Positions 34,153-43,228 of a stretch of DNA of 64,000 nt are shown here, in pieces. The notes under the pieces were generated by a model. It searched no databases and was not told where the DNA came from. It saw only the letters and a program-made list of their open reading frames with translations. Positions within the stretch are counted from its first letter, which is position 1, and each line of letters begins with the position of its first letter. The position numbers and the translations under genes were made by a program. Source of the DNA: Sphingomonas koreensis. Lineage in GTDB: Bacteria > Pseudomonadota > Alphaproteobacteria > Sphingomonadales > Sphingomonadaceae. Location of the stretch: contig NZ_PGEN01000001.1 in the NCBI RefSeq assembly GCF_002797435.1, positions 744,001 to 808,000 of the forward strand, in the 5' to 3' direction.

Positions 34153-35520
34153 TCAGCGCCCGAGCATATGCTCGACAAACCCGCCCAGGCTCTTGAACCC
34201 GGTCAGCGCCACAGCCCCCTCCTTGCCCTGCGCCGCGGGGACGAGCGCGCGGGTGAAGCCGAGCTTGCCCGCTTCCTTGAGCCGCAGCGCGCCATGCGCG
34301 ACCGGGCGCACCTCGCCCGACAGCGCGATCTCGCCGAACACCACTGCATCCGGCGCGACCGGGCGCTCGGACAGCGCAGAAACCAGCGCCGCCGCGACGG
34401 CAAGATCCGCCGCCGGGTCCTGCACGCGATAGCCGCCGGCGATGTTGAGATAGACTTCGCTGGTCGAGAAGCTGAGCCCGCAGCGCGCCTCGAGTACCGC
34501 GAGGATCATCGCCAGCCGCCCGCTGTCCCAGCCGACCACGGCGCGCCGCGGCGTCGCACCGGAGGCCAGCCGCACTACCAGCGCCTGGATCTCGACCAGC
34601 ACCGGGCGCGTGCCCTCCAGCGCGGGAAATACCACCGTCCCGGTGACGCTCTCGTCACGGCTGGTAAGGAACAGCGAGGAGGGATTGCCGACCTCGGCCA
34701 GCCCCTCCGACTGCATGGAGAAAACCCCGATCTCGTCGGTGCCGCCGAAGCGGTTCTTGACCGCCCTCAGGATACGATACTGGTGGCTGCGCTCGCCCTC
34801 GAACGCCAGCACGGTGTCGACCATATGCTCGAGCACGCGCGGCCCGGCGAGGCTGCCGTCCTTGGTGACATGCCCGACCAGCACCACCGCCGTGCCGCGC
34901 TCCTTGGCAAAGCGAATCAGCTCCTGGGCGGATGCGCGCACCTGGCTCACCGTACCGGGCGCGCCTTCGATCAGATCGCTGTGCATCGTCTGGATCGAAT
35001 CGATGATGAGGAGGCGCGGCGGCGCCGTCCCGCCCAGCGTCGTCAGGATATCGCGCACCGAGGTTGCCGCGGCGAGCTGGACCGGCGCATTGCCCAGCCC
35101 CAACCGCCGCGCGCGCAGCCGCACCTGATCGGCCGCCTCCTCGCCGGATACATAAGCGACTCCGTGACCGGCCAGCGCCATCTTCGCCGCCGCCTGTAGC
35201 AGCAGGGTGGACTTGCCGATCCCCGGATCGCCGCCGATCAGCGTGGCGCTCGCCTCGACGAAACCGCCGCCCAATGCGCGGTCGAGCTCGGCGATGCCGG
35301 TCGGCATCCGGTCGGGCAACGGTACATCGGTGTCGAGGCCGGACATCGAGATCATCCGACCGCCGCCCTGCAGATTGTGCTTGGCCTGGAACGGTGTCAC
35401 GACTGCGCCGGCATCCTCCACCAGCGTGTTCCAGTCCCCGCAATCGGCGCATTGCCCCGCCCATTTGGACGACACCGATCCGCATTGCTGACAGACATAA
35501 CGCTTCTGAAGCTTGGCCAT
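34153..35520 (-). CDS. radA: DNA repair protein RadA/Sms
   Basis: A 455-residue RecA-like branch-migration helicase. In order: an N-terminal C4 zinc finger (CQQCG and CADCGDW), Walker A GDPGIGKSTLLLQ, the RadA-specific KNRFGGTDEIGVF motif, and a C-terminal Lon-protease-like domain ending SLGGFVEHMLGR. It processes recombination intermediates. ATG 35520 matches the family start (KLQKRYVCQQCG). Confidence 0.97.
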   Translation of the reverse strand: MAKLQKRYVCQQCGSVSSKWAGQCADCGDWNTLVEDAGAVVTPFQAKHNLQGGGRMISMSGLDTDVPLPDRMPTGIAELDRALGGGFVEASATLIGGDPGIGKSTLLLQAAAKMALAGHGVAYVSGEEAADQVRLRARRLGLGNAPVQLAAATSVRDILTTLGGTAPPRLLIIDSIQTMHSDLIEGAPGTVSQVRASAQELIRFAKERGTAVVLVGHVTKDGSLAGPRVLEHMVDTVLAFEGERSHQYRILRAVKNRFGGTDEIGVFSMQSEGLAEVGNPSSLFLTSRDESVTGTVVFPALEGTRPVLVEIQALVVRLASGATPRRAVVGWDSGRLAMILAVLEARCGLSFSTSEVYLNIAGGYRVQDPAADLAVAAALVSALSERPVAPDAVVFGEIALSGEVRPVAHGALRLKEAGKLGFTRALVPAAQGKEGAVALTGFKSLGGFVEHMLGR

Positions 35521-35548
35521 GACGCCCGCTTAGCAGCAGCGGAACGAA

Positions 35549-36241
35549 TTAGGAACGATATTTCGCTTCCTGCGTCTTGATCCAGCGACTCTTCAGTGCG
35601 GCGGGACGATCCGGATAGCGCTCCTCCCGGAACGCCGCCCCCTCGATCCGGTCGATGCGGAAGCTGCGGAAGTCGTTACGCAGCTCACACCATGCGAAGA
35701 CCATCCGCACCGCGTCGCGATAGCCGATCAGGAACGGCCAGATGGTGCGCCGGGACCGTTTCCCTTCGCCGTCGCCATAACTCAGCTCGAGCTTGAACCC
35801 GCGCCGGCACCACAAGCGCAGCTGGGTCATGTCGATCGGCTCGACCTGCTCGCTCCAGCGCGGCGGCGTCGCGACCACGGGCTCCAGGATCAGGGCGCGC
35901 AGATTCTCGGGCACGGTCGCGGCCAGCTTGGCCAGCAGGTCCTCGGCGGCGCGCGCCAGCACGCGATCGCCCTGCGCCTTGACCCATTGCGCGCCCAGCA
36001 CCGCCGCCTCCACCTCGTCGGTGGTCAGCATCAGCGGCGGCAGGTCGAACCCGCTGTCGAGGACATAGCCGATCCCCGCCTCTCCCCGGATCGGCACGCG
36101 CTGCGCCATCAGCGTGGCGATGTCGCGATAGATCGTGCGTTTCGACGTCTCCAGCTCCTCGGCGATCGCATCGGCGGTCACCGGCCGGCTATGCCGCCGC
36201 AGCAGCTGGATGATCTGAAAGAGGCGGTCGGCGCGGCGCAT
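35549..36241 (-). CDS. YafY-type transcriptional regulator with HTH and WYL domains
   Basis: A 230-residue regulator. The N-terminal DeoR-like HTH_11 domain (RRADRLFQIIQLLRRHSRPVTADAIAEELETSKRTIYRDI) is followed by a WYL sensor domain (LSYGDGEGKRSRRTIWPFLIGYRDAVRMVFAWCELRNDFRSFRIDRI). ATG 36241 begins the HTH. It is divergent from a glutathione S-transferase gene; the repeats between them (36277-36322) are the probable binding site. Confidence 0.88.
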   Translation of the reverse strand: MRRADRLFQIIQLLRRHSRPVTADAIAEELETSKRTIYRDIATLMAQRVPIRGEAGIGYVLDSGFDLPPLMLTTDEVEAAVLGAQWVKAQGDRVLARAAEDLLAKLAATVPENLRALILEPVVATPPRWSEQVEPIDMTQLRLWCRRGFKLELSYGDGEGKRSRRTIWPFLIGYRDAVRMVFAWCELRNDFRSFRIDRIEGAAFREERYPDRPAALKSRWIKTQEAKYRS

Positions 36242-36276
36242 CGGCGGGGTCCTGCTTGAAATGACGAATTTGCGGC

Positions 36277-36322
36277 CTACTGACACACTACTGACAGCAT
36301 GTTGGCAGCAGGGTGGCAGTAG
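36277..36322. promoter_or_regulatory. Candidate WYL-regulator operator
   Basis: CTACTGACA occurs twice in direct orientation (36277-36285 and 36288-36296), exactly 11 bp apart, so on the same helix face. A close inverted copy (TGGCAGTAG, 36314-36322) lies downstream. The cluster sits between the divergent regulator and GST genes and fits a site for co-regulating both. Confidence 0.5.
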
Positions 36323-36375
36323 CAGGGTTTCAACGACGGCGACACCCGCCGGCCGGAACCTGAAAGGACACCGCC

Positions 36376-36975
36376 ATGATCACCTTCTACCACTCGCCCG
36401 AAACCCGCTCGGGCCGCACCATGTGGCTGATGGAGGAGAGCGGCCTTCCGTTCGAGACGCGCTATGTCACGATCGAGCATATGGACGGCCGCGGCGCCAT
36501 CGATCCTGCCAATATCCACCCGGACGGTCGCGTGCCCGCGATCGTTCACGACGGCGTCGTGATCTCCGAAAGCTACGCCATCGCCGTCTATGTCAGCGAC
36601 CTCGCAGCGAATTCCGGCCTGGGCGCGCCCGAGGGCTCGGCGGAACGCGGTCCGTTCCTCGCCTGGCTGATGTGGCTGGCGACCGAGATGGAGCCGGTGA
36701 TCTTCGGCCGTCTCTATGGCGGCGGCGGTGGCGATCCGCGCGCCGAGCGCAACTACCAGCAGGTGATCCGGCGCCTCGAAACCGCGCTCGCCAACGGTCC
36801 CTATCTGATGGGCGATCGCTTCACGGCGGTCGATGTGATGGCCGGCTCGACGATCGCCTGGGCGCGCCACGCCTTCCCCGAGAGCGCGGCGATCGACGCC
36901 TGGCTCGCCCGGATCGCCGACCGCCCCGCCCATCAGCAGGCATGCGCCAACGACGCGGAGCTTGTCGACGCCTGA
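36376..36975 (+). CDS. Glutathione S-transferase family protein
   Basis: A 199-residue GST. The thioredoxin-fold N-domain starts MITFYHSPETRSGRTMWLMEESGLPFETRYV and has the glutathione-binding segment GRVPAIVHDGVVISESYAIAVYV. The helical C-domain contains LMGDRFTAVDVMAGSTIAWA, the N-capping box region. The role is presumably detoxification or reductive conjugation under control of the divergent WYL regulator. Confidence 0.9.
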   Translation: MITFYHSPETRSGRTMWLMEESGLPFETRYVTIEHMDGRGAIDPANIHPDGRVPAIVHDGVVISESYAIAVYVSDLAANSGLGAPEGSAERGPFLAWLMWLATEMEPVIFGRLYGGGGGDPRAERNYQQVIRRLETALANGPYLMGDRFTAVDVMAGSTIAWARHAFPESAAIDAWLARIADRPAHQQACANDAELVDA

Positions 36976-36995
36976 TACCCCGGTGGCGGCGGAGG

Positions 36996-37691
36996 TCAGC
37001 CCTTCGCCGTCACCACCAGCCCACGCTGGACCGCCGGGCGCGCCAGCCCGCGCTCGAGCCATGCACCGACATTCCTGAAGTCGTCGAACCCGACCAGGTC
37101 GCGCGCCTCGTAGAAGCCGATCAGGTTGCGCACCCAGCCGAGCGAGGCGATGTCCGCGATCGAATAGTCGCCCATGATCCAGTCGCGACCTTCAAGCCGC
37201 CCATCGAGAACGCCAAGCAACCGCTTGGATTCATTGACATAACGCTCCAGCGGACGCTTGTCCTCATACTCGCGCCCGGCGAATTTGTGGAAGAAGCCGA
37301 GCTGCCCGAACATCGGACCCAGCCCCCCCATCTGCCACATCAGCCAGGCGATGGTCTCATAGCGCTGCGCCGGGTCGAGGAACTTGCCGGTCTTCTCGGC
37401 CAGGTAGATCAGGATCGCCCCGCTCTCGAACAGCGGCAGCGGCTTGCCGTCCGGCCCGTCGGGGTCGATCAGCGCCGGAATCTTGCCGTTGGGATTGAGG
37501 CTCAGGAATTCGGGGGTCTTCTGAACGTCGGCGGCGATGTCGATCAGATGCGCCTCATAGGGCAGCCCCGTCTCTTCCAGCATGATCCCGATCTTCACCC
37601 CGTTCGGGGTGTTGAGCGAATAGAGCTGGATGCGGTCGGGATGCTGTGCCGGCCAGCGGCGGGTGATCGGGAACTGCGACAGATCGGACAT
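36996..37691 (-). CDS. Glutathione S-transferase, YghU/YfcG-like
   Basis: A 231-residue GST of the nu class. The N-domain reads RIQLYSLNTPNGVKIGIMLEETGLPYEAHLID, with the TPNG motif of the YfcG/YghU group, which have disulfide-bond reductase activity. The glutathione-binding ESGAILIYLAEKTGKFL and the C-domain WIMGDYSIADIASLGWVRNL follow. ATG 37691 fits the family start. Confidence 0.9.
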   Translation of the reverse strand: MSDLSQFPITRRWPAQHPDRIQLYSLNTPNGVKIGIMLEETGLPYEAHLIDIAADVQKTPEFLSLNPNGKIPALIDPDGPDGKPLPLFESGAILIYLAEKTGKFLDPAQRYETIAWLMWQMGGLGPMFGQLGFFHKFAGREYEDKRPLERYVNESKRLLGVLDGRLEGRDWIMGDYSIADIASLGWVRNLIGFYEARDLVGFDDFRNVGAWLERGLARPAVQRGLVVTAKG

Positions 37692-37746
37692 GCGTGGAGC
37701 CTCCTGCGTTGATGCCGGGACATAGTAACGCCGCAATCGCTGCGCT

Positions 37747-38913
37747 ATGGGCGCTTCGATGAACCCGTCCGACCTCCGTGTCGCCCTCTTCAGCGGCAAC
37801 TATAACTATGTCCGCGACGGCGCCAACCAGGCCCTGAACAAGCTTGTCCGACACCTGCTCGACGCGGGCGTGCAGGTGCGCGTCTACTCGCCGACTACCG
37901 ACACGCCCGCCTTCGAGCCGCAAGGAGATCTGGTCAGCGTACCCGCCTTCGCGATGCCCGGCGGGCGCGGCGAGTACAAGGTCGCGCTGGGGCTGCCCAA
38001 GGCGCCGCGCGCCGACCTCGAAGCATTCAGGCCCAACCTCGTCCATGTCTCGGCGCCGGAGTTCCTCGGCCATGCCGCGGTCGCCTGGGCGCGCGACAAC
38101 GGGGTTCCCAATGTCGCCTCGCTCCACACCCGGTTCGAAACCTACCCGCGCTATTACAATATCGGCTTCGTCGAACCCTGGCTGATCCGCCGCTTGACGC
38201 GCTTCTACAACAAGTTCGATCGCGCGCTGGTGCCTGGCAACTCGATCGCCGAGCTGATCAAGGGCTGGGGCGTCCGGACCCCGGTCAGCATCTGGTCGCG
38301 CGGCGTGGATCACGCCCGCTTCAACCCGCAGCGCCGCGACGACGAATGGCGCCGCAGCCTCGGCATCCCCGACAACGTGCCCGCGATCGGCTTTCTCGGC
38401 CGCCTCGTGCTCGAAAAGGGCCTCGACATCTTCGCCGAGGTCGCGCGCGAGCTGAAGCGCCGCGAGGTGCCGCACCACATCCTCGTCATCGGTGAGGGGC
38501 CGGCGCGCGACTGGTTCGCCGAACGCGTGCCCGATGCGATCTTCACCGGATTCCAGTCGGGCGACGATCTCGGCCGCGCGGTGGCGGGGATGGACGTGTT
38601 CTTCAACCCCTCCGTCACCGAGACGTTCGGCAACGTCACCGCCGAGGCGATGGCGTGCCGCGTCCCCGTGGTCGCGGCCAAGGCCACCGGGGCAATGGAC
38701 CTAGTCGAAGAAGGCGTCACCGGGTTTCTGGTGCCGCCCCGCGCGGTCGATGCCTATGCCGACGCGATCGAGCGGCTCGCGCGCGACGCGACGATGCGGC
38801 GCAGCTTCGGCGAGGCGGGCCACGCCAAGATGCAGGCCTATGTGTGGGATCGCATCAACCAGGCCGTACTGGATGCGTATCTTGAGGTGATGGCGGAGCG
38901 CTCAGGCAACTAG
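37747..38913 (+). CDS. Glycosyltransferase family 4 protein (GT-B fold)
   Basis: A 388-residue transferase. The N-domain begins LRVALFSGNYNYVRDGANQALNKLVRHLL. The C-terminal nucleotide-sugar-binding half contains IGFLGRLVLEKGLDIFAEVARELK and the E-x7-E motif region NPSVTETFGNVTAEAMACRVPVVAAKATG, typical of GT4 retaining enzymes such as mannosyltransferases of the PimB type. The acceptor is unknown. ATG 37759 is an alternative start; neither has a strong SD. Confidence 0.88.
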   Translation: MGASMNPSDLRVALFSGNYNYVRDGANQALNKLVRHLLDAGVQVRVYSPTTDTPAFEPQGDLVSVPAFAMPGGRGEYKVALGLPKAPRADLEAFRPNLVHVSAPEFLGHAAVAWARDNGVPNVASLHTRFETYPRYYNIGFVEPWLIRRLTRFYNKFDRALVPGNSIAELIKGWGVRTPVSIWSRGVDHARFNPQRRDDEWRRSLGIPDNVPAIGFLGRLVLEKGLDIFAEVARELKRREVPHHILVIGEGPARDWFAERVPDAIFTGFQSGDDLGRAVAGMDVFFNPSVTETFGNVTAEAMACRVPVVAAKATGAMDLVEEGVTGFLVPPRAVDAYADAIERLARDATMRRSFGEAGHAKMQAYVWDRINQAVLDAYLEVMAERSGN

Positions 38914-38977
38914 CTGGCCGTCACCCCGCCCCAAGCGCTGATCAGCAGCCTCTTGCGCAGCGCTGGCCGCACCGTGG

Positions 38978-38999
38978 ATCCCGGCACGGGGGCCGGGAT
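38978..38999. repeat. Intergenic REP-like hairpin
   Basis: ATCCCGGC, a 6-nt loop and GCCGGGAT form a perfect 8-bp palindrome in the roughly 100-bp gap after the glycosyltransferase. With its flanks (GTGG before, GACG after) it matches the GTCATCCCGGC...GCCGGGATCCAC type of dispersed repeat in alphaproteobacteria. It may also serve as a terminator for both converging genes. Confidence 0.55.
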
Positions 39000-39010
39000 G
39001 ACGATTGCGC

Positions 39011-39325
39011 CTAGGACCAAACATATCCCAGCGGTGCCTCACGGAAGGCGAAGCGGTCGACATGACGCTCGACCGCGCCCTTGAGGCCTTCGAGCTGCCC
39101 TTCGGCGCTGGCGTCCACCCGGATCGCCAGGCCGTCGGGCTTAGCGTCGAGCGTGACCAGCCCGTCGCCGGGCCAGTCCGCACCGCGCGCATCCTTGGGG
39201 AACACGATCGTGCCGTGATCGGCCGAAAACTCGACCTTCAGATTATGCTCCCAATGCTTGCACAGCGCCTGAAGATAGCGGCTAGCCTTCTCGGTCTTGG
39301 CAAATCCGTTCGCAGATACGCTCAT
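39011..39325 (-). CDS. DUF2218 domain-containing protein
   Basis: A 104-residue protein matching DUF2218 (KASRYLQALCKHWEHNLKVEFSADHGTIVFP, then LEGLKGAVERHVDRFAFRE). DUF2218 proteins are often found beside siderophore, iron or PadR-type genes; the function is unknown. Its ATG follows the padR stop directly (TAAATG), so the two genes form a unit. Confidence 0.85.
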   Translation of the reverse strand: MSVSANGFAKTEKASRYLQALCKHWEHNLKVEFSADHGTIVFPKDARGADWPGDGLVTLDAKPDGLAIRVDASAEGQLEGLKGAVERHVDRFAFREAPLGYVWS

Positions 39326-39934
39326 TTACAGCCTCTCGATCTTGCGCGCCGCCTCGTCGATCAGGTCGGCGACCGCATGTAGGGTTTCCTGGCTCACCTC
39401 GCCATCGCCCAGCCGGTGCTGGAGCACCTGGCGAAGGTTACCCATCGCACGCCGCACCGGGCTGCCATGGCTGCGCGAGCGCATCGTGCCGATCTGGGCG
39501 AGCCGCTCCATCAGCGCCTCGACCTCTTCCTCGCGCTCGGTCAGGTGGGCCTGGCCGGCAGTGGTGATCGCGAAGATCTTCTTGGCGTCGTCGCTCGCCT
39601 GTTCGGCGATCAGCTCCATGTCGGCGAGCATGGTCAGCGTCGGATAGACCACGCCAGGACTCGGCGCATAGGCGCCGCCGGTGCGTTCCTCGATCTCGCG
39701 GATCAGGTCGTAGCCGTGACGCGGCGCTTCCTCGATCAGCTTGAGCAGCACCAGCCGCAGCTCGTCGCCCTGGAACATGCGCCGCCGCCCGCGGCCGCCG
39801 CCCATGCCCTCGCCGGACACGTCCCACTCCACGGTGAACGGCCCCCATTGGCGCCGCCCGCGCGGGCCGAAGCCGCCGCCAAAGCGCATCTCTCCACGCG
39901 GCCCGCAGCCGCGATGATGTGTTCCTCGAAACAT
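39326..39934 (-). CDS. PadR family transcriptional regulator
   Basis: A 202-residue regulator. The first 55 residues are rich in Gly, Arg and Phe (GPRGEMRFGGGFGPRGRRQW). The PadR winged helix follows (LRLVLLKLIEEAPRHGYDLIREIEERTGGAYAPSPGVVYPTLTML), then a C-terminal helical dimerisation part (LTEREEEVEALMERLAQIG). ATG 39934 is chosen over the ATG or other codons upstream. A strong palindrome upstream (39959-39993) is its likely operator. Confidence 0.9.
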   Translation of the reverse strand: MFRGTHHRGCGPRGEMRFGGGFGPRGRRQWGPFTVEWDVSGEGMGGGRGRRRMFQGDELRLVLLKLIEEAPRHGYDLIREIEERTGGAYAPSPGVVYPTLTMLADMELIAEQASDDAKKIFAITTAGQAHLTEREEEVEALMERLAQIGTMRSRSHGSPVRRAMGNLRQVLQHRLGDGEVSQETLHAVADLIDEAARKIERL

Positions 39935-39958
39935 TGTTGAACCTTTCAAATTCGAGTC

Positions 39959-39993
39959 GCGATGCGCTTAAGATATATCTTAGAATGCATCGC
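39959..39993. promoter_or_regulatory. Candidate PadR operator: nested palindromes
   Basis: TAAGATATATCTTA (39969-39982) is a perfect 14-bp palindrome of the AT-rich kind bound by PadR proteins. It is framed by GCGATGC (39959-39965) and GCATCGC (39987-39993), a second inverted repeat almost concentric with it. The site lies between divergent padR and rarA, 25 bp before the padR ATG. Confidence 0.6.
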
Positions 39994-40038
39994 ACAACCC
40001 CCTTCGCGAAATTTGCGCCAGTTCCTATATCGTTCCAC

Positions 40039-41360
40039 ATGGCCGACCTGTTCGGCGGGCTCGAATCCGCCACTTCCCCTGACGAAACCGCCGCCGGCGG
40101 GCCGCTTGCCGATCGCCTGCGCCCGCAGCGGCTCGAGGATGTCGTCGGCCAGGATCACCTGACCGGGCCGGAGGGCGCGATCGGCCGCATGGTCGCGGCG
40201 GGCAAGCTCAGCTCGATCATCCTGTGGGGGCCGCCCGGCACCGGCAAGACCACCACCGCGCGCCTGCTCGCCGACGCGGTCGGCCTGCGCTTCGTCGCGA
40301 TCAGCGCGGTATTTTCAGGGGTCGCGGACCTCAAGAAGGTGTTCGCCGAGGCGAAGGAGCACGGCCGGCTCGGCAAGCGCACGCTGTTATTCGTGGACGA
40401 GATCCACCGCTTCAATCGCTCACAGCAGGACGGTTTCCTGCCGTTCGTCGAGGACGGCACCGTCACGCTGGTCGGCGCGACCACCGAGAACCCTTCGTTC
40501 GAGCTCAACGCCGCGTTGCTCAGCCGCGCACAGGTGCTGATCCTGCGCCGCCTCGACCATGAAGCGCTCACCCGATTGCTCGACCGCGCCGAGGCGATGG
40601 AGGAGCGCCCCTCCCCCTGACGCCCGAGGCCCGCGACGCACTGGTCGCCAGCGCCGACGGCGATGGCCGATTCCTGCTCAACCAGGCGGAAACCCTGTTC
40701 TCCGTGAAGTTCGAACAGCCGCTCGATCCATCCGCGCTGGGCGACTTCCTCCAGCGCCGCGTCGCGGTGTACGACAAGGACCGCGAGGGTCATTACAACC
40801 TCATCTCCGCGCTCCACAAATCGGTGCGCGGCAGCGACCCGCAGGCGGCGCTTTACTATCTCGCGCGGATGCTGACCGCTGGCGAGGAGCCTCTGTATCT
40901 GCTGCGCCGCCTGATCCGCATGGCGGTCGAGGATATCGGCCTCGCCGATCCCAATGCGATCACGCAATGCCTCGCCGCCAAGGACACGTACGAGTTCCTT
41001 GGCTCGCCCGAGGGCGAGCTGGCGATCGCCCAGGCCTGTCTCTATGTCGCTACCGCGCCCAAATCGAACGCGGCCTATGTCGCGCAGAAGGCGGCATGGC
41101 GCGCGGCGAAGGAAACCGGCAGCCTGATGCCGCCGCAGAACATCCTCAACGCGCCGACCAAGCTGATGAAGGAGGTCGGCTACGGCAAGGGCTATACGTA
41201 CGACCACGATGCAGAGGGCGGTTTCTCCGGCGACAGTTACTGGCCCGAGGAAATGACGCCGCAGACCTTCTACACCCCCACCGATCGCGGCGTGGAGAAG
41301 CGCATCGCCGAACGCATGGCGTGGTGGGACGCGCGGCGGCGGGAGTTGAAGGGCGAGTAA
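40039..41360 (+). pseudogene. rarA: Replication-associated recombination protein A, interrupted by a frameshift
   Basis: RarA (MgsA) is an AAA+ ATPase acting at stalled forks. The first frame, from ATG 40039, has Walker A WGPPGTGKTTTARLL and Walker B FVDEIHRFNRSQQDGFLP, but ends at TGA 40618-40620 after 193 residues (EAMEERPSP). The homologous reading resumes at about 40602-40616 in another frame as PLPLTPEARDALVASADGDG and continues intact to 41360 (ILNAPTKLMKEVGYGKGY, QTFYTPTDRGVEKRI). The break is in a C-rich run (GCGCCCCTCCCCC) and equals one missing base. It is a true frameshift or an assembly error. Confidence 0.85.
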
Positions 41361-41404
41361 TCGCGGGCCTTCCAATGTTGGAGTTCATCTGCTCTCATCG
41401 GTAA

Positions 41405-42868
41405 ATGACCGGACCCAGCCTCTCCGCGCGCGCCGCTCGCCTCAGCCTGCACGGGATCGGGCGCAGATCGCGCGCGTTGTACCATGAACTTCACGATTTT
41501 CCGGTATCAGGGTACCTGCTTGCTGCGCTCGCGCTTGCCGTCCCGTCCGCCGCGCAACAGGCACCTCGCGAGCTCACCCCGCACCAGCGTGCCATCGCCG
41601 CGGGCTACAAGGCGCTGACCCTGTGCGAAGGCCAGTTCGGCGGCGGTCGCACATCCGAGCAGATCGCAGCAACGGAGCTCAAGGGGATCTATTCCGAATA
41701 TGAGGCGCTGGTGGCCGAGCTTCCGGCGACCAGCGACCGGCTGAGCCGCAGCGTCAGCGTGCCCTTCGCCCCCGACATGCCGCCGCGGATCGCCTATCAT
41801 ATGCCGCGTTTCGGCTGCTCGCTCGCGCCGATCGGGGGCAAGCGTGGAACGCCGCCGGCACTCCACCCGAACCCGTCGATGCCCATCCCGGCCGATCCGC
41901 GCCCCTGGCCGATGGGTGACGGCGGAATCGCCCCCAAGCCCTCGGAAGCGCTCAGCGCCGCGGTCGCTACCGCCTTCGACCCGGCCCGCTCGAAAGGCCG
42001 TACCACCGGCGTCCTGATCCTGCGTGACGGCAAGATCATCGCCGAGCGCTATGCCGACGGGTTCGGCCCGCTGGTACCCAACCGCACCTGGTCGGTCGCC
42101 AAGAGCATTGCGGGCACGCTCGCCGGCATCGCGGTGGCCGACGGCAAGCTCGATCCGATGAAGCCCGCGCCGATCCCGGAATGGCGAACGCCCGGAGATC
42201 CGCGCGCGGCCATCACGCTCGATCAGTTGCTGCGCATGGCATCGGGGCTGGGCAGCGACACCGCGGGCAACCGCACCGACGCGATCTATTTCGGCGGGAC
42301 GAGTGTGACCGAACAGGCGGTGGCCTGGCCGCTGGTCGCGCCGCCCGGAAGCATCTTCCGCTACGCCAACAACGACACGCTGCTCGCGGTCCGCGCGCTG
42401 CGAGCGGCGCTGGGCAATGACGATGCCTATCGGGATTTGCCCGGCACCCGCCTGTTCCGTCCGCTCGGCATGATGCACACCACACCCGGCATCGACTGGC
42501 AGGGCAATTTCGTCTTCTCCTCGCAGGTCTGGTCCACCGCACGCGACTTTGCCCGGCTCGGCGAGCTCTGGCGCAACGACGGCGTCTGGCAGGGCAAACG
42601 CATCCTCCCCGAAGGCTGGATGAAGTATATGACCACGCCCAGCGGGCCGCAGCCCGCCATGGGGCCGGGCTATGGCGCGACGCTCTGGCTGTTCGGTCCT
42701 GAACAGGGGCTGCCCGAAGGCACCTATGCCGCACAAGGCAATCGCGGACAGTTCATCTTCGTCATTCCCTCCGCCCGCCTCGTCATCGTCCGCCGCGGCG
42801 AGGACCCCAGCGGTCAGACCTTCGACGCGCGCAGTTTCGTCGCGGAGGTGCTGAAGGCTGCCCAATGA
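41405..42868 (+). CDS. Serine hydrolase of the beta-lactamase / 6-aminohexanoate-dimer hydrolase family
   Basis: A secreted class C beta-lactamase-fold enzyme, up to 487 residues. The catalytic Ser-x-x-Lys is in RTWSVAKSIAGTLAGIAV, the Tyr-Ala-Asn motif in FRYANNDTLLAVRAL, and a third motif may lie in AAQGNRGQFIFV. A signal-like stretch (YLLAALALAVPSAAQQ) begins about 34 residues after the first ATG, so the true start is probably near 41477 (TTG). Alternatively the ATG at 41484 in another frame belongs to it and one base is missing. Substrate unknown. Confidence 0.8.
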   Translation: MTGPSLSARAARLSLHGIGRRSRALYHELHDFPVSGYLLAALALAVPSAAQQAPRELTPHQRAIAAGYKALTLCEGQFGGGRTSEQIAATELKGIYSEYEALVAELPATSDRLSRSVSVPFAPDMPPRIAYHMPRFGCSLAPIGGKRGTPPALHPNPSMPIPADPRPWPMGDGGIAPKPSEALSAAVATAFDPARSKGRTTGVLILRDGKIIAERYADGFGPLVPNRTWSVAKSIAGTLAGIAVADGKLDPMKPAPIPEWRTPGDPRAAITLDQLLRMASGLGSDTAGNRTDAIYFGGTSVTEQAVAWPLVAPPGSIFRYANNDTLLAVRALRAALGNDDAYRDLPGTRLFRPLGMMHTTPGIDWQGNFVFSSQVWSTARDFARLGELWRNDGVWQGKRILPEGWMKYMTTPSGPQPAMGPGYGATLWLFGPEQGLPEGTYAAQGNRGQFIFVIPSARLVIVRRGEDPSGQTFDARSFVAEVLKAAQ

Positions 42869-42878
42869 GGGATCGGCC

Positions 42879-43226
42879 ATGAGCTTCTCCTGGGACGAGG
42901 CCGTCGCGTTCGCACTGACTTTGCCCGGCGTGGTCGTTGGTGCCGGGGCGAAAGGCTCGACCTCGCCCCAATTGCGCGGCAAGCAGTTGATCTCGCAAGG
43001 CCGGGCACCTGAAACCTACGTTCTTCGGGCCACGCGCGAGGAGATCGTGGTGCTCAAGGAAACCGATCCCGTCACCTTTTGGCAGACACCGCAATATGAA
43101 GGCTGGCCGACCGTGCTGGTGAACGCCGCCCATGCCGATCCCGATCGGGTGAAACTGCTGATCTCGCGCGCCTGGTGGGACCGGGCGACGCTCTCACAAC
43201 GCCGTGCCTATGGCGACCGCCCCTGA
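42879..43226 (+). CDS. MmcQ/YjbR family protein
   Basis: A 115-residue protein with the MmcQ/YjbR double-wing fold (SWDEAVAFALTLPGVVVG, then EETDPVTFWQTPQYEGWP-like core and LISRAWWDRATLSQRRAY). These proteins are small DNA-binding-like proteins of unknown role. It lies 10 bp after the serine hydrolase and 2 bp before the next gene, so the three probably share a transcript. Confidence 0.82.
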   Translation: MSFSWDEAVAFALTLPGVVVGAGAKGSTSPQLRGKQLISQGRAPETYVLRATREEIVVLKETDPVTFWQTPQYEGWPTVLVNAAHADPDRVKLLISRAWWDRATLSQRRAYGDRP

Positions 43227-43228
43227 CC

